A stretch of 64,000 nt of DNA, taken from an uncultured Prochlorococcus sp. Its GTDB lineage: Bacteria > Cyanobacteriota > Cyanobacteriia > PCC-6307 > Cyanobiaceae. Below the pieces are notes generated by a model. The model was not told the origin of the DNA and ran no database searches. It worked only from the letters and a program-made list of their open reading frames with translations. The number at the start of each line of letters is the position of its first letter. Position 1 is the first letter of the stretch. Below, in pieces: positions 9,613 through 18,987 of the stretch. The stretch spans positions 1 to 64,000 of the forward strand of contig CACMCA010000005.1 of the NCBI GenBank assembly GCA_902612005.1, given 5' to 3'. The translations under genes and the position numbers were made by a program.

Positions 9613-12600
9613 TTATTTATTTAATGCACTAATAAGAGGACCATATAATCTGAACGTTAATTTATCAAAATTATTATTTTCCAAAAAGAAATCTGGTTCT
9701 TTTTCATTTCCAAAACATAATTTCATTTCGATAGTATCTCTTTCTCCTTTAGAAAAAGATTTATTGCCAATCCATCTATCCGTAAAAGCTTTTTTCTCAT
9801 TTTTTGATTTTATTTTTGCTTCAATATATTTATAAGCACTTTCTGGAGGGAGAGGAAAACATTTTTCAGAATAATTTTTAAAAATATTTATGTATTCCTC
9901 CAAAATTAAATTTGCCTCAATTACTCCGGGTGATTGAATAATTTGCGATTTATAATAATTTTCTGTTCTAAAAATTATTTTAGTCTTTTTAATATTCTTT
10001 TTTAATGAAGTAATGAAGAGTAATTTTATCCAAGCCTCTTTCAAACGAATTAAACTTAGTTTCGAATGAATTAATTCAATAACGGTATCATCTGAGATGA
10101 AATATTCTTCTTTATTTGCATTTGATTTAAGATATATTCTATTAATCTTATTATGTTGACTCAAACTTATACATAGACTTTCTAATAAATCCTTAATTTC
10201 TTTTTCTTTTATAAACGTACTATTTTTGGGCATAATAATACCATTTTCAACCAATTTAGAATTGATATTCAAATTTTTTATATCATCAAGAACATTATGA
10301 TTATCAATCTCTAATTCCTGGATTATTTTTGTAATTAGTTGCGTCTTCTGCAAATTACTTACATACTCCTCATCTGGATGATGATTAAATATTTCCTTGG
10401 GAGAAATATTTTTTTTGTTTAACCAATATTTTTGTGGAGTCTTGAACCAAAAAATCAGTTCTGATAATTTATAGTTTTTAACATCAAATTTTTTTTCATT
10501 CCAATCTATATCTTCTACTAAAGAATAATTACTTTCAATTATCTCAGAACTATCAAGATTAACTATTTCTTTTTTATTTAAATCAGAATATTTAATTATT
10601 AGTTCTCTTTGAGATTGGTTAAAGAAACCATCAAAAAAAGAAATTAACTCTTTTATAGGAAAAGAAACATCTAATTTTTTATTGTTTTTGTCATTCTTTA
10701 CCCAAGAAACTATAAATTTATCTCTACAGGAAATTAATAACTCAAGAAATGAATATTTCTCCCTTTCAAGAACTGATGGATCGCCAAGGTAATATTTATT
10801 ATTTAACAAATTAATACTTTCATTCTTTGATAATTTTGGATAATAAACACTGTTCATGTCTATAAGGAAGATAACCTTGTGTGGAATATGCCTTGAATTT
10901 TCAATATCACTTACAAGGATCTTGTTGATACGTAATTTGCTTTGAGATTTAGCTTCATTTATGCAAGAAATTAATATCTCTCTAAAAACATTTAACAAAA
11001 TAAGATCATCTTGTATTAAGGGTATTGCGTGATTATCAAGAATTCTATTTATTTCACTTATTTCTAAATTAAAATTCGCATTAGAATGAGCAATACTTTT
11101 TAATATAAACTTTATCTTTTCAACCCAACTTGAGTAAGAAAAAGATCCTCTTAGCAAATTAATATATTTTTTAAAATCAAGTAATAATTTAACCCATTTA
11201 TTCAAATCCAAACTTATATTTTTTAAGCTAAAAGGTTTTAAATTAAAAGTACCTAAATTAACTTCTTTTTCATAAATTAAGCCTAAAGTAATTCTATTTA
11301 TACACCACTCTAGAGTATTTTTTTCTTCGCCTAATCTTTCATTAGCATCTAATCCCCAATGAAAACCAACTTGTGTAAGTAAGAAAATAATTTCATCCTT
11401 CTCAGTAATATCAAAATCAAAAATATTCTGAGTTACTTTTTTTGAAAGAAAATAATCTATTTTTTCAAGTGTAATTTTCTCATTTGCTAATTCAGTGATG
11501 TCAGTTAAAAATTTATAAATATCTGGAGAATCATAATTATCATCATCTGTAAAAAAATAAGGTATCTTATCACCATTAATTAATTCATTATTAAAGATAT
11601 ACTTTAGATAAGGCTTGATTTGATTAGTTTGTGGAGATAAAACAGCAATATCACTATATTTAATATTCTCGCAGGAATTTATTATTTCTATAATTTTATT
11701 TCTTATATATTCTAATTGACTATTCTGATTAACATGCTCACAAAGTAATATTGAATCATCCCTTTCATTTACTATAAAATCATTGCTATTATTATCAATT
11801 AGTCTTTTTTGTATTTGATTAAGAAGAGGAATATCTTTCTTCTCATAAAAATTAATTGTTGGATCAACATATATTAAATTATTATTTAAATTTATACCTT
11901 CTTTATAAATATTTTCCTCAATTAATTTCTGAAAGTTTGCTCCAAATTTACCAAATATTTTCTCTATATTTGTATTTTTTAAATTCAATTTACTTTCAAA
12001 ATCATCAAATTCCAACTCACCTTCAAGACAGTTAATTCTATTCCAAAAATCATCTCCTGCAGATAATAAATATAAATTTACCTTTGTAAATTTTGAAAGT
12101 TCTGAATAAAAATTAATATGTAGTTTAGATAAGTTATTATCTGAAATAATATAAATTTGCTTTGGTACTTTAATTTGAAAGTTTTTAACTTTTGTTAAAT
12201 GCTTTATTAATTTAATCATGTATAAACAAGAGGGCTTTTCAGATATCTTTTTCTCTAATAATTTGTATAAAATAGGTTGCCAAAATTGATCTGAATTTAA
12301 ATTCATAAATAGATTACTTGAATTAATTTCATATTTATTCCATTCAGCAATCATTTCGGGTCTAAAAATTAGATAATTAATGAAATTATTCGTGATCTTT
12401 TTTGTGAGGTTATATAGGTCTCCATCAATTGTTTTTTCATTATCCAAATATTTATTGATCCAAATTTTAAGCGGAAATGATTCTTTAAAGCTATTTAATT
12501 CTTCTAATGAATCAATAATGCCCCATTTAATTGACTCAAAATTCCATAAACTCATATCAATTCCGGGGAAAAAATTTGTTAATAATGATTCGGTGTAACT

Positions 12601-12795
12601 TGATATTGTCTTAAATTCATAAAGAGCACTTATTTTATTTTTTATAGTTATTTGTTCTCTTAACCACTTGCCCAAAAAATAATTAGGAACAGCAATTTCT
12701 AAATTATCTATCATGAGAGGAGGACATATTTTTAGTTCTTCTGCCAACAGCTCACTAATTACCTCAATTTTGTTTGACTTATATAAATTAAGCAA
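9613..12795 (-). CDS. recC: Exodeoxyribonuclease V gamma chain RecC
   Basis: The Chi-recognising and scaffold subunit of RecBCD, with an inactivated helicase fold. The 1060-residue length fits RecC (~1120 in E. coli). Typical landmarks are the N-terminal VPNYFLGKWLREQI, IYIISDNNLSKLHINFYSEL, SPQTNQIKPYLKYIF, VIFLIDMNSVYYPK and the C-terminal LSELIFWFKTPQKYWLNK. No intact Walker A is seen, as expected for RecC. It is the first gene of the recC - membrane methyltransferase-like - recB - recD run and follows ycf54 by 8 bases. Confidence 0.9.
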   Translation of the reverse strand: MLNLYKSNKIEVISELLAEELKICPPLMIDNLEIAVPNYFLGKWLREQITIKNKISALYEFKTISSYTESLLTNFFPGIDMSLWNFESIKWGIIDSLEELNSFKESFPLKIWINKYLDNEKTIDGDLYNLTKKITNNFINYLIFRPEMIAEWNKYEINSSNLFMNLNSDQFWQPILYKLLEKKISEKPSCLYMIKLIKHLTKVKNFQIKVPKQIYIISDNNLSKLHINFYSELSKFTKVNLYLLSAGDDFWNRINCLEGELEFDDFESKLNLKNTNIEKIFGKFGANFQKLIEENIYKEGINLNNNLIYVDPTINFYEKKDIPLLNQIQKRLIDNNSNDFIVNERDDSILLCEHVNQNSQLEYIRNKIIEIINSCENIKYSDIAVLSPQTNQIKPYLKYIFNNELINGDKIPYFFTDDDNYDSPDIYKFLTDITELANEKITLEKIDYFLSKKVTQNIFDFDITEKDEIIFLLTQVGFHWGLDANERLGEEKNTLEWCINRITLGLIYEKEVNLGTFNLKPFSLKNISLDLNKWVKLLLDFKKYINLLRGSFSYSSWVEKIKFILKSIAHSNANFNLEISEINRILDNHAIPLIQDDLILLNVFREILISCINEAKSQSKLRINKILVSDIENSRHIPHKVIFLIDMNSVYYPKLSKNESINLLNNKYYLGDPSVLEREKYSFLELLISCRDKFIVSWVKNDKNNKKLDVSFPIKELISFFDGFFNQSQRELIIKYSDLNKKEIVNLDSSEIIESNYSLVEDIDWNEKKFDVKNYKLSELIFWFKTPQKYWLNKKNISPKEIFNHHPDEEYVSNLQKTQLITKIIQELEIDNHNVLDDIKNLNINSKLVENGIIMPKNSTFIKEKEIKDLLESLCISLSQHNKINRIYLKSNANKEEYFISDDTVIELIHSKLSLIRLKEAWIKLLFITSLKKNIKKTKIIFRTENYYKSQIIQSPGVIEANLILEEYINIFKNYSEKCFPLPPESAYKYIEAKIKSKNEKKAFTDRWIGNKSFSKGERDTIEMKLCFGNEKEPDFFLENNNFDKLTFRLYGPLISALNK

Positions 12796-12803
12796 TTTAA
12801 TGG

Positions 12804-13130
12804 TTAGTTATATTCCTCAACTTTAAATGGATCAGTTATTTCTGCATTAGGAAATTCGAATTCCCCAACAGCAACAAACTCCAAACGCAGCTTTAAGAAA
12901 GTTATAAATTTTTTATCCGTCGATAAAATAGCTGCGGGGGGTGATGGAATCTTTGCTTTTAGATCAACAAATTGGGTGGTTTGCAAAAATGATGGATTTT
13001 TTAAAAGCCAAAAATCTATTTCTTTATTATTTTCTTTATAGTTCCTCACCCTCTCTTTCAAAATCTCCTCAATTGGTTCTTCAACAGTTAAAAACTTTTC
13101 ACTTGCCGCTACGAAAAAATATTTTGTCAT
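12804..13130 (-). CDS. ycf54: Ycf54, Mg-protoporphyrin monomethyl ester cyclase partner
   Basis: Ycf54 supports the aerobic (AcsF) cyclase that makes protochlorophyllide in chlorophyll synthesis. The 108-residue protein matches the family throughout: an N-terminal KYFFVAASEKFL, then EEPIEEILKERVRNY, the KEIDFWLLKNPSFL segment, and FITFLKLRLEFVAVGEFE. The family is restricted to oxygenic phototrophs, so this supports the organism call. It lies 8 bases from the pdxJ stop and may share its transcript. Confidence 0.9.
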   Translation of the reverse strand: MTKYFFVAASEKFLTVEEPIEEILKERVRNYKENNKEIDFWLLKNPSFLQTTQFVDLKAKIPSPPAAILSTDKKFITFLKLRLEFVAVGEFEFPNAEITDPFKVEEYN

Positions 13131-13138
13131 TTTGAAAT

Positions 13139-13855
13139 TTAACTTGATGTAATAAGGGACTTCATTTCACGTACAGACTCTTCTAATCCTATAGCTAAAG
13201 CCCTTGCAACAATACTATGCCCTATGTTTAACTCGTTAATATTGTTAATTGATGCAATTTTTTTAACATTAGTGTAGTTAAGGCCATGCCCAGCATTAAC
13301 AACTAATCCAAGGTCATTTGCAAAATGTGTAGACTCTATAATCCTTTGGAGCTCTTTATTCTTTTCAGAGCCTGATAGTTCAGCATATTTTCCAGTATGT
13401 AATTCTATAATATCAAACCCTATGTTTTTGGAATAATTTATCTGTTCACCATCAGGATCAATAAAGGCGCTAACTTCTATATTTGAATCCTTTAAATTCC
13501 TAACAAAATTTTTAAGGTATTGCACATTACTTTTTAAATCCAACCCTCCTTCAGTCGTAACTTCCTCTCTTTTCTCGGGTACAAGCGTTACATAATCCGG
13601 AAGAGTTTTTTTGGCAATTTCTAACATTTCATCTGTGGCAGCCATCTCTAAATTGAGTTTTGTTTTTATAGTCTCTTTCAGAAGAAATACGTCTCTATCT
13701 TGTATATGTCTTCTATCTTCTCTTAGATGCACTGTTATTGAGTCTGCTCCTCCTAATTCAGCTAAAAAAGCAAATTGCACAGGGTCAGGCTCGACTGTTT
13801 TCCTTGCTTGCCTTACATTTGCAATATGATCAATGTTTACTCCTAAAGTAGCCAT
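13139..13855 (-). CDS. pdxJ: Pyridoxine 5'-phosphate synthase PdxJ
   Basis: Condenses 1-deoxyxylulose-5-phosphate with 3-amino-2-oxopropyl phosphate to pyridoxine 5'-phosphate (vitamin B6). The open frame runs back to 13993, but the family begins at MATLGVNIDHIANVRQAR, so the ATG at 13855 was chosen; this gives the usual 238 residues and frees the divergent plsC start. Conserved landmarks are VNIDHIA, DSITVHLREDRRHI, ATDEML, VTLVPEKREEVTTEGGLD, FIDPD and VNAGHGLNY. It heads the minus-strand run toward ycf54 and recCBD. Confidence 0.95.
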   Translation of the reverse strand: MATLGVNIDHIANVRQARKTVEPDPVQFAFLAELGGADSITVHLREDRRHIQDRDVFLLKETIKTKLNLEMAATDEMLEIAKKTLPDYVTLVPEKREEVTTEGGLDLKSNVQYLKNFVRNLKDSNIEVSAFIDPDGEQINYSKNIGFDIIELHTGKYAELSGSEKNKELQRIIESTHFANDLGLVVNAGHGLNYTNVKKIASINNINELNIGHSIVARALAIGLEESVREMKSLITSS

Positions 13856-13955
13856 AATTTTGAAAATCTTATTTTCTAGACAATCTAGTAACCGCCCAAT
13901 AATAGCTAATAAAAAAAGGCAAACACTTAAATTATTAATATATGATAAATAGAAC
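13856..13955. promoter_or_regulatory. Divergent promoter region between pdxJ and plsC
   Basis: About 100 bases separate the two divergent starts. The stretch is AT-rich and must hold both promoters; I cannot assign individual -10 boxes with confidence. Confidence 0.4.
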
Positions 13956-14630
13956 TTGAAGAAACATCCCTTAAATATTTGGCATAAAATCAACCCTCTA
14001 TTGGGATTTATTGCGATGTTCGTTACTCAGGACGTTGTTTTAAGGTTCTTTTTTAGAAAAAAGAAAATATTAAAAAATGGTTTTTCGATTCCCATAAATT
14101 CCTCTATCATTTTGGCTCCAACCCACAGATCAAGATGGGACGGCTTAATACTCACAATGGCAATGGGTAGAAGGGTAACAAAAAAGGATTGTAGATTTAT
14201 GGTTACTAAATCCGAAATGAGAGGAATACAAGGTTGGTTTTTAAAAAGACTTGGATGTTTTTCAATAAATCAATTATCGCCATCTCTCTCAGCATTAAGA
14301 TATGCAATTGATCTTATAGAAAAAGGCGAACAACTAGTTGTTTTCCCTGAAGGAAAGATTAATAAATATGGGAAAAAATTAGTTCTCAAAGAAGGACTTT
14401 ATAGATTAGCTAGATTAGCCTCAAAAAAAACAAACTCCATTGTTGTTGTTCCAATTGGAATTGCATATAGCAAAGTACCTCCAAACTTTAGGGGCGAATT
14501 TTGTTTATCCTTTGGAAAACCAATAGCAATAAATAATTACTCAAACTTCAATATCAAGGATTTTAATATATTTCTAAATGAAAAAATGAACCTAGAGGAA
14601 GAAAAAGCATTAAAATATGTAGGTAGATGA
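13956..14630 (+). CDS. plsC: 1-acyl-sn-glycerol-3-phosphate acyltransferase (PlsC family)
   Basis: Transfers the second acyl chain to lysophosphatidate in membrane lipid synthesis. The acyltransferase block I is THRSRWDG (an HX4D motif), the acceptor-binding block is VFPEGKI, and VVPIGIAYSK matches block IV. The 224-residue length is normal, with an amphipathic or hydrophobic N-terminal region (~residues 10-30) for membrane contact. The start overlaps only the spurious N-terminal extension of pdxJ. Next gene downstream is 43 bases away on the same strand. Confidence 0.88.
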   Translation: MKKHPLNIWHKINPLLGFIAMFVTQDVVLRFFFRKKKILKNGFSIPINSSIILAPTHRSRWDGLILTMAMGRRVTKKDCRFMVTKSEMRGIQGWFLKRLGCFSINQLSPSLSALRYAIDLIEKGEQLVVFPEGKINKYGKKLVLKEGLYRLARLASKKTNSIVVVPIGIAYSKVPPNFRGEFCLSFGKPIAINNYSNFNIKDFNIFLNEKMNLEEEKALKYVGR

Positions 14631-14673
14631 ATCTGTAATAAGTTACTATAAATTTTAATAATGAAATAAGAAA

Positions 14674-15189
14674 ATGAAATTCTTAAAATTAATCCCTATA
14701 TTAATTATATTTTTTGGAAATATTTCTTACAAAAATGAAGTTCATGCAGAAATAAAGAATACAGAAGATTTCAGAGTTCTATCAAGTAAGAGTAAAAAAC
14801 TTTCAATTTCAAACGTAGAATATTTCATAAAACAAGGTGATGATTATATTAAAAACGGGGATTTTGAAAAAGCTAAGAATTCTTATTTAGATGCTAGAAA
14901 ATTAGCAAAGCAACTCGCGTCTTTTTATTCTGATCTAAATTCATCTTTCAAAGGACTTGATGCAAGAATACCTAATGAAATGCAAAGAAAAGGTAAGCAA
15001 ACATTACAAATTTTGGCAGAATCAAATGAGAGATTAGCCTCTTTATATATAAAAACTGAAAAGCCTGAGGTTGCAGTACCCTTACTTGTTGAAACAATTA
15101 GAATAATGTCACCTAATAGCCCTGAAGGTAAAGAAGCTTATGAAAGATTGATTCAACTAGGATTTGTTGAGACAAAATACAAGGGTTAA
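14674..15189 (+). CDS. Secreted TPR-like protein, 171 aa
   Basis: Not recognised beyond its build. A signal peptide (residues 1-~25, cut after EVHA) is followed by helical repeats: FIKQGDDYIKNGDFEKAKNSYLDARKL is one classic TPR-like hairpin and ASLYIKTEKPEVAVPLLVETIRIM a second. Such proteins act as periplasmic or lumenal scaffolds. It is followed 12 bases later by bolA on the same strand, and could be cotranscribed with it. Confidence 0.7.
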   Translation: MKFLKLIPILIIFFGNISYKNEVHAEIKNTEDFRVLSSKSKKLSISNVEYFIKQGDDYIKNGDFEKAKNSYLDARKLAKQLASFYSDLNSSFKGLDARIPNEMQRKGKQTLQILAESNERLASLYIKTEKPEVAVPLLVETIRIMSPNSPEGKEAYERLIQLGFVETKYKG

Positions 15190-15201
15190 TTAAAATTAGT
15201 T

Positions 15202-15432
15202 ATGATTACTAAAGCAGAAGTCATCAATTTAATCACTAAAAAAATTCCAAGTTCCCAAGTTTTTGTTGAAAACCTCAAGGGAAATGATCATTTGCAAGTA
15301 ACTGTAATTGCATCTGAGTTCAATGGATTATCATTAGTTAGACAACACCAGCTAGTCTATTCTGCTTTGAAGGAAGAATTAGCTTCAGAGGCTATCCATG
15401 CACTGGCATTAAAAACAGAAACTCCAAATTGA
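15202..15432 (+). CDS. bolA: BolA family protein
   Basis: BolA proteins bind monothiol glutaredoxins through a shared [2Fe-2S] cluster and act in iron-sulfur trafficking. The 76 residues cover the single BolA domain, with the conserved LVRQHQLVYSALKEEL and the HALALKT tail containing the cluster-binding His. The adjacent gene, 3 bases on, is the monothiol glutaredoxin partner; this pairing is widespread in cyanobacteria and supports both calls. Confidence 0.92.
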   Translation: MITKAEVINLITKKIPSSQVFVENLKGNDHLQVTVIASEFNGLSLVRQHQLVYSALKEELASEAIHALALKTETPN

Positions 15433-15435
15433 ATT

Positions 15436-15759
15436 ATGGACAACCTAACAAAAGATAAAATACAAAAAATGATTGACGCTAATCCAGTAATGGTTTTCAT
15501 GAAAGGGACAAAAATAATGCCTCAATGCGGTTTTTCCAACAATGTAGTTCAAATACTTAATTCCTTAGGAGTAGAATTTAGTACGTTTGATGTTTTAAGC
15601 GATTACGCAATAAGAGAAGGTATCAAAGAATATTCAGATTGGCCAACAATTCCTCAAGTTTATTTAAAAGGAGAATTTCTTGGTGGATCAGACATTCTTA
15701 TCGAGATGTACAACTCAGGATCTCTTAAAGAAAAAATAGAAATTGAATTAGCGTCTTAA
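15436..15759 (+). CDS. grxD: Monothiol glutaredoxin (Grx4 type)
   Basis: Carries and delivers [2Fe-2S] clusters. The CGFS active site appears in KIMPQCGFSNNVVQIL (~residues 30-45), preceded by VMVFMKGTK and followed by the WPTIPQVYLKGEFLGGSDI glutathione-binding segment. The single-domain length of 107 is normal. Encoded right after its partner bolA. Confidence 0.95.
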   Translation: MDNLTKDKIQKMIDANPVMVFMKGTKIMPQCGFSNNVVQILNSLGVEFSTFDVLSDYAIREGIKEYSDWPTIPQVYLKGEFLGGSDILIEMYNSGSLKEKIEIELAS

Positions 15760-15807
15760 GACAAATAGTAAGTATAAATACTGAATTGATTAATAAAAAT
15801 TAATATT

Positions 15808-16077
15808 TTAAATCCTTTTTTTATCAAAAAAACCTTTATTTCCATCTCCATTTGGATCAATAAAACTTGACGGATCAAGAATCCATCTTTCAATTAATTT
15901 TTCTAATTTCTCTTGATCCTTTTGCTCTAAACTACTGCAATTCCTTAAGGCTTGGAGATAGCCATCACTATATAATTTAAGATCAGATGGCGTATGGAAA
16001 CGAGTAACTAAGTCCTGGCAACTATCGCAAATTGATTGAAAGTGACGAATTGCTTTAGGATTTTCAAAAGATGTCAT
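15808..16077 (-). CDS. Conserved cyanobacterial protein, DUF6761-like
   Basis: 89 residues, soluble, helical. The pattern IRHFQSICDSC...LYSDGYLQALRNCSSLE...LIERWILDPSSF resembles a short family kept in most cyanobacteria (I associate it with DUF6761; the assignment is from memory). Function unknown. It is divergent from the response regulator downstream, with 86 bases between the starts. Confidence 0.65.
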   Translation of the reverse strand: MTSFENPKAIRHFQSICDSCQDLVTRFHTPSDLKLYSDGYLQALRNCSSLEQKDQEKLEKLIERWILDPSSFIDPNGDGNKGFFDKKRI

Positions 16078-16163
16078 AATTCGATAGATTCTGATTTTTA
16101 TTTAGCATTTGTTATACCTTATTAAGGATGATTAAAAATTGCCTGGCCAAACAGTAATTAAGA

Positions 16164-16901
16164 ATGCAATCAACTGAGCAAATCTTAGCTTCAACTCCTG
16201 GCAGTTCACAATTGCCTCAGAGCTCTCAAACTCCCTCTAGAGTTCTAGTTGTTGAACCTCACCCCACACTTAGAACGGTCCTTGTGCAAAGACTTCGCCA
16301 AGATGGCCATTTAGCTGCGGCAGTAGGAACAGCTGCAGAAGCTATTGACTTATGCAGAGAACAATCACCTGACCTATTAGTCAGCGCAGAAATACTTGAG
16401 CAGAATACTGCAATGAGACTAGCCCAACAATTGGGTTCCTCTGTCATAGTTTTAACCGCAAGATCAGGTGTTGAAGCACTAGTAAATTTATTTGATGAGG
16501 GGGCAGATGATGTTCTTAGGAAACCTTTTGGCCTCGAAGAGCTTGCAGCACGATGTAGAACACTTTTAAAAAGGGGGAGGATAGGATTACAAGAAAAAGT
16601 TGAAGTTGGACCTCTAGAGGTTCATCTTCTTTTAAGGCAAGTTACTCTTAGCGAAAAGCCCGTGGAATTAAGTCCTAGGGAGTTTGCACTGCTTTGTGCC
16701 CTTTTAATGCCACCTGGGATGGTTAGGAGTCGTCAAGAGCTCTTAAGGATGGCCTGGCCGCCCTTCAGTGGAGGCCCAAGGTCTGTTGATACTCAGGTGT
16801 TAACTTTGAGGAGAAAGCTAGAACAGGCTGGATTGGGAGAAGGTGGGGGAATAACCACTGTTAGACAACAAGGTTATCGATTCAGTATCGATAATATTTA
16901 A
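16164..16901 (+). CDS. OmpR/PhoB-family response regulator with atypical receiver
   Basis: 245 residues: a ~26-residue Ser/Gln/Pro-rich head, a receiver domain (~27-137) and a winged-helix DNA-binding domain (~148-243; SPREFALLCALL, SVDTQVLTLRRKLE and TVRQQGYRF are typical). The receiver keeps the late Thr (VLTARSG) and Lys (RKPFGLEE) motifs. The acidic pocket reads VVEPHPTL in place of VVDDEP, and the phospho-acceptor position in PDLLVSAEIL is Ala or Ser rather than Asp. So it is likely phosphorylation-independent. The gene is visibly richer in G+C than its neighbours. It converges with the next gene by 4 bases. Confidence 0.88.
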   Translation: MQSTEQILASTPGSSQLPQSSQTPSRVLVVEPHPTLRTVLVQRLRQDGHLAAAVGTAAEAIDLCREQSPDLLVSAEILEQNTAMRLAQQLGSSVIVLTARSGVEALVNLFDEGADDVLRKPFGLEELAARCRTLLKRGRIGLQEKVEVGPLEVHLLLRQVTLSEKPVELSPREFALLCALLMPPGMVRSRQELLRMAWPPFSGGPRSVDTQVLTLRRKLEQAGLGEGGGITTVRQQGYRFSIDNI

Positions 16902-17404
16902 CTTAGAAAAGCAAAAAGTTCACCAACAATCATTAAAACTGATAGTAATGTTAGTAATTTATATGTCCATAAAGGTGATATGTAAGAAATTTCATTAATA
17001 GAAATCCCAGTATTACTGGAAACAATCAATAAAAATTTTTCAAAGTTTTCCACTCTTTGTGGGACAAGAAAATTATCACCTTGAAAAGTATTAAAGTAAT
17101 AGACTTTACTACCCTGACTGGTTGGCAAAGATTTGATTAATTTAATATCTTTCCAAGAAATCTCCCAATTTTTTTTTCCTAAGGATTTAGAAATAAAGCT
17201 ACTTTTATATGAAATTTTATTACTGCAAGTTTCGACATAATCACTAGTGATATTGATTATCAAATAAAGTCCCAAGGCAAAAATTATTATAGAGGGGATT
17301 TTTAATTTTTCGATTGAAATAAATGGTAAAGGAATTGTAAGCGCTAAATAAAGAGAAATTAACGAACTTTTCACAATAAGAAGAGTTTTAAATTTTTCTA
17401 TCAT
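16898..17404 (-). CDS. Membrane protein with PH-like central region, 168 aa
   Basis: Two N-terminal membrane segments (~12-30 and 34-52), a soluble segment rich in beta pattern (~60-140; includes KKNWEISWKDIKLIKSLPTSQGSKVYYF, a layout typical of small PH-like domains) and a C-terminal membrane segment (~147-167). Not a named family to me. Its stop overlaps the end of the response regulator by 4 bases and its start is 15 bases from the crtH stop, so it probably shares the crtH transcript. Confidence 0.65.
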   Translation of the reverse strand: MIEKFKTLLIVKSSLISLYLALTIPLPFISIEKLKIPSIIIFALGLYLIINITSDYVETCSNKISYKSSFISKSLGKKNWEISWKDIKLIKSLPTSQGSKVYYFNTFQGDNFLVPQRVENFEKFLLIVSSNTGISINEISYISPLWTYKLLTLLSVLMIVGELFAFLS

Positions 17405-17419
17405 TTCAGAAGAATACTT

Positions 17420-18964
17420 TTAATCGGGCAATTTAAAATTGTTTATGTTTAACTTCGCACCTATTTTGTGAGCGCATGCGTATCCACTAAAAGCAACTGC
17501 ATTTAAGCCTTGGCCAGGGAAGCATGAGTCCCCTACACAATAAAGGTTTTGAATTTTTGTAGTATTGAAAGGCATTGGCAAAAGTCCAAGCAACTTTTTA
17601 CTAGGAATTGGCCCATAACTACCTTCATATCTTCCAAGAAACTTTTTATGAGTTTTGGGAGTACCAATTTCTTTGTGATCAATATTTCGTTCAAGGTTAG
17701 GAAGAATAGTTGATATTTTTTCAACAATAAAAGAAAAATATTTTTCTTTCTTTTGCAAATATTCTTTCCTTGATAGGCCTTCCCATTCACTCATCGATGA
17801 AGGAGTAAATGCATGTACGATATGTTTACCTTCTGGAGCCAAAGACGAGTCAAGCAAAGTAGGTATAGAAACAAAAATAACTCCCTTTTCGCTTTCTAAT
17901 TCATCCCAATTTTCAACGATTATATGATGACAATTAAAATTATCAGATATTAGATTTTTTTCTACTCCAAGGTGAATCGAAACAAAAGAAGGTGAGGGTT
18001 TATAAGTTTCTGACCACTTATATTCACTTTTTGGCACGTTTTTACTAGAAATTAATCCTTTAGTGTTATCTTTTAATCCAAATGTATCCCATCTAGTGGA
18101 GTTGGATACAATAATATTTGAATATATCTCTTCCCCATTTGAGAGCTTAACTCCTACCGCTTTCTCATCCTTTAATAGGATTTCAGTCACATTGGCTTTA
18201 TATCTAACTTTTCCTCCTAATTTTTCAATACCAGAAACAAACTTCTCTGCTATTTTCCCAACTCCCCCTTTTGGATAATTTATCCCCCCAGCATGCCTAT
18301 CTGTAAATACCATTCCCGCATTAATCATAGGGGTTTTTAGAGCTGGCATTACAGACCAACAAAAACATTCGATATCGATAAATTTTAAAAGTTTAGGATC
18401 TTTTATAAACTTTCTCGCAACATCTCCTGCATTTACTGGTAACCATCTAGCTAACCCTAAACAGGATAATGGAGATTTAAAGAAAACTTTAAAAAGATAA
18501 CTTGGATCCTCTATTGATAAAAGAGGCATTGAATCTAAACATTTAAATACACTTGCACAAGTATCATAAAATTTCTTGATACCTTTTTTTTCCTCGGGGA
18601 AACTAGCTGATAATTTGCTTATAAATTGCTCATAATTTTTATCTACAGAAATATTAAAGTTTTGTGGTAAGTGATATTCCAGTTGAACAGGGTCGGGAAT
18701 AGTTTCGCATTTTTCATTAACATCTTTCAAAGCACGAGTTAATAAATTGGTATAACCTTTCTCTCCAAATCCAAAAATCATTGAAGCCCCTACATCAAAG
18801 GTATAGCCTTTTCTCTTAAAGGAGCCTCCACTCCCGCCGGGAATAATATATTTTTCAAGAACTAATACTTGAGCTCCTTTCGCCGCCAATTGTGAAGCAG
18901 TTACTAAACCTCCTATTCCTGAGCCAATAATAATTGCATCAAAATTTTCTTTATTAGATTTCAT
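17420..18964 (-). CDS. crtH: Carotenoid (prolycopene) isomerase CrtH
   Basis: Converts poly-cis lycopene to all-trans lycopene ahead of cyclisation. The N-terminal FAD-binding fold reads AIIIGSGIGGLVTASQLA (~10-27), followed by EKYIIPGGSGGSFKRKGY. Family marks continue through GGINYPKGGVGKIAEKFV and the C-terminal CVGDSCFPGQGLNAVAFSG. The 514 residues match cyanobacterial CrtH, and the GDSCFPGQG ending separates it from phytoene desaturases. Followed 23 bases upstream by trmFO on the same strand. Confidence 0.95.
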   Translation of the reverse strand: MKSNKENFDAIIIGSGIGGLVTASQLAAKGAQVLVLEKYIIPGGSGGSFKRKGYTFDVGASMIFGFGEKGYTNLLTRALKDVNEKCETIPDPVQLEYHLPQNFNISVDKNYEQFISKLSASFPEEKKGIKKFYDTCASVFKCLDSMPLLSIEDPSYLFKVFFKSPLSCLGLARWLPVNAGDVARKFIKDPKLLKFIDIECFCWSVMPALKTPMINAGMVFTDRHAGGINYPKGGVGKIAEKFVSGIEKLGGKVRYKANVTEILLKDEKAVGVKLSNGEEIYSNIIVSNSTRWDTFGLKDNTKGLISSKNVPKSEYKWSETYKPSPSFVSIHLGVEKNLISDNFNCHHIIVENWDELESEKGVIFVSIPTLLDSSLAPEGKHIVHAFTPSSMSEWEGLSRKEYLQKKEKYFSFIVEKISTILPNLERNIDHKEIGTPKTHKKFLGRYEGSYGPIPSKKLLGLLPMPFNTTKIQNLYCVGDSCFPGQGLNAVAFSGYACAHKIGAKLNINNFKLPD

Positions 18965-18987
18965 TTTTGAATATTTAATAATTTATC

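Noticed and set aside
13856-13993. Longer N-terminus of pdxJ
   Set aside because: The extra 46 residues do not occur in PdxJ proteins and would overlap the divergent plsC start.
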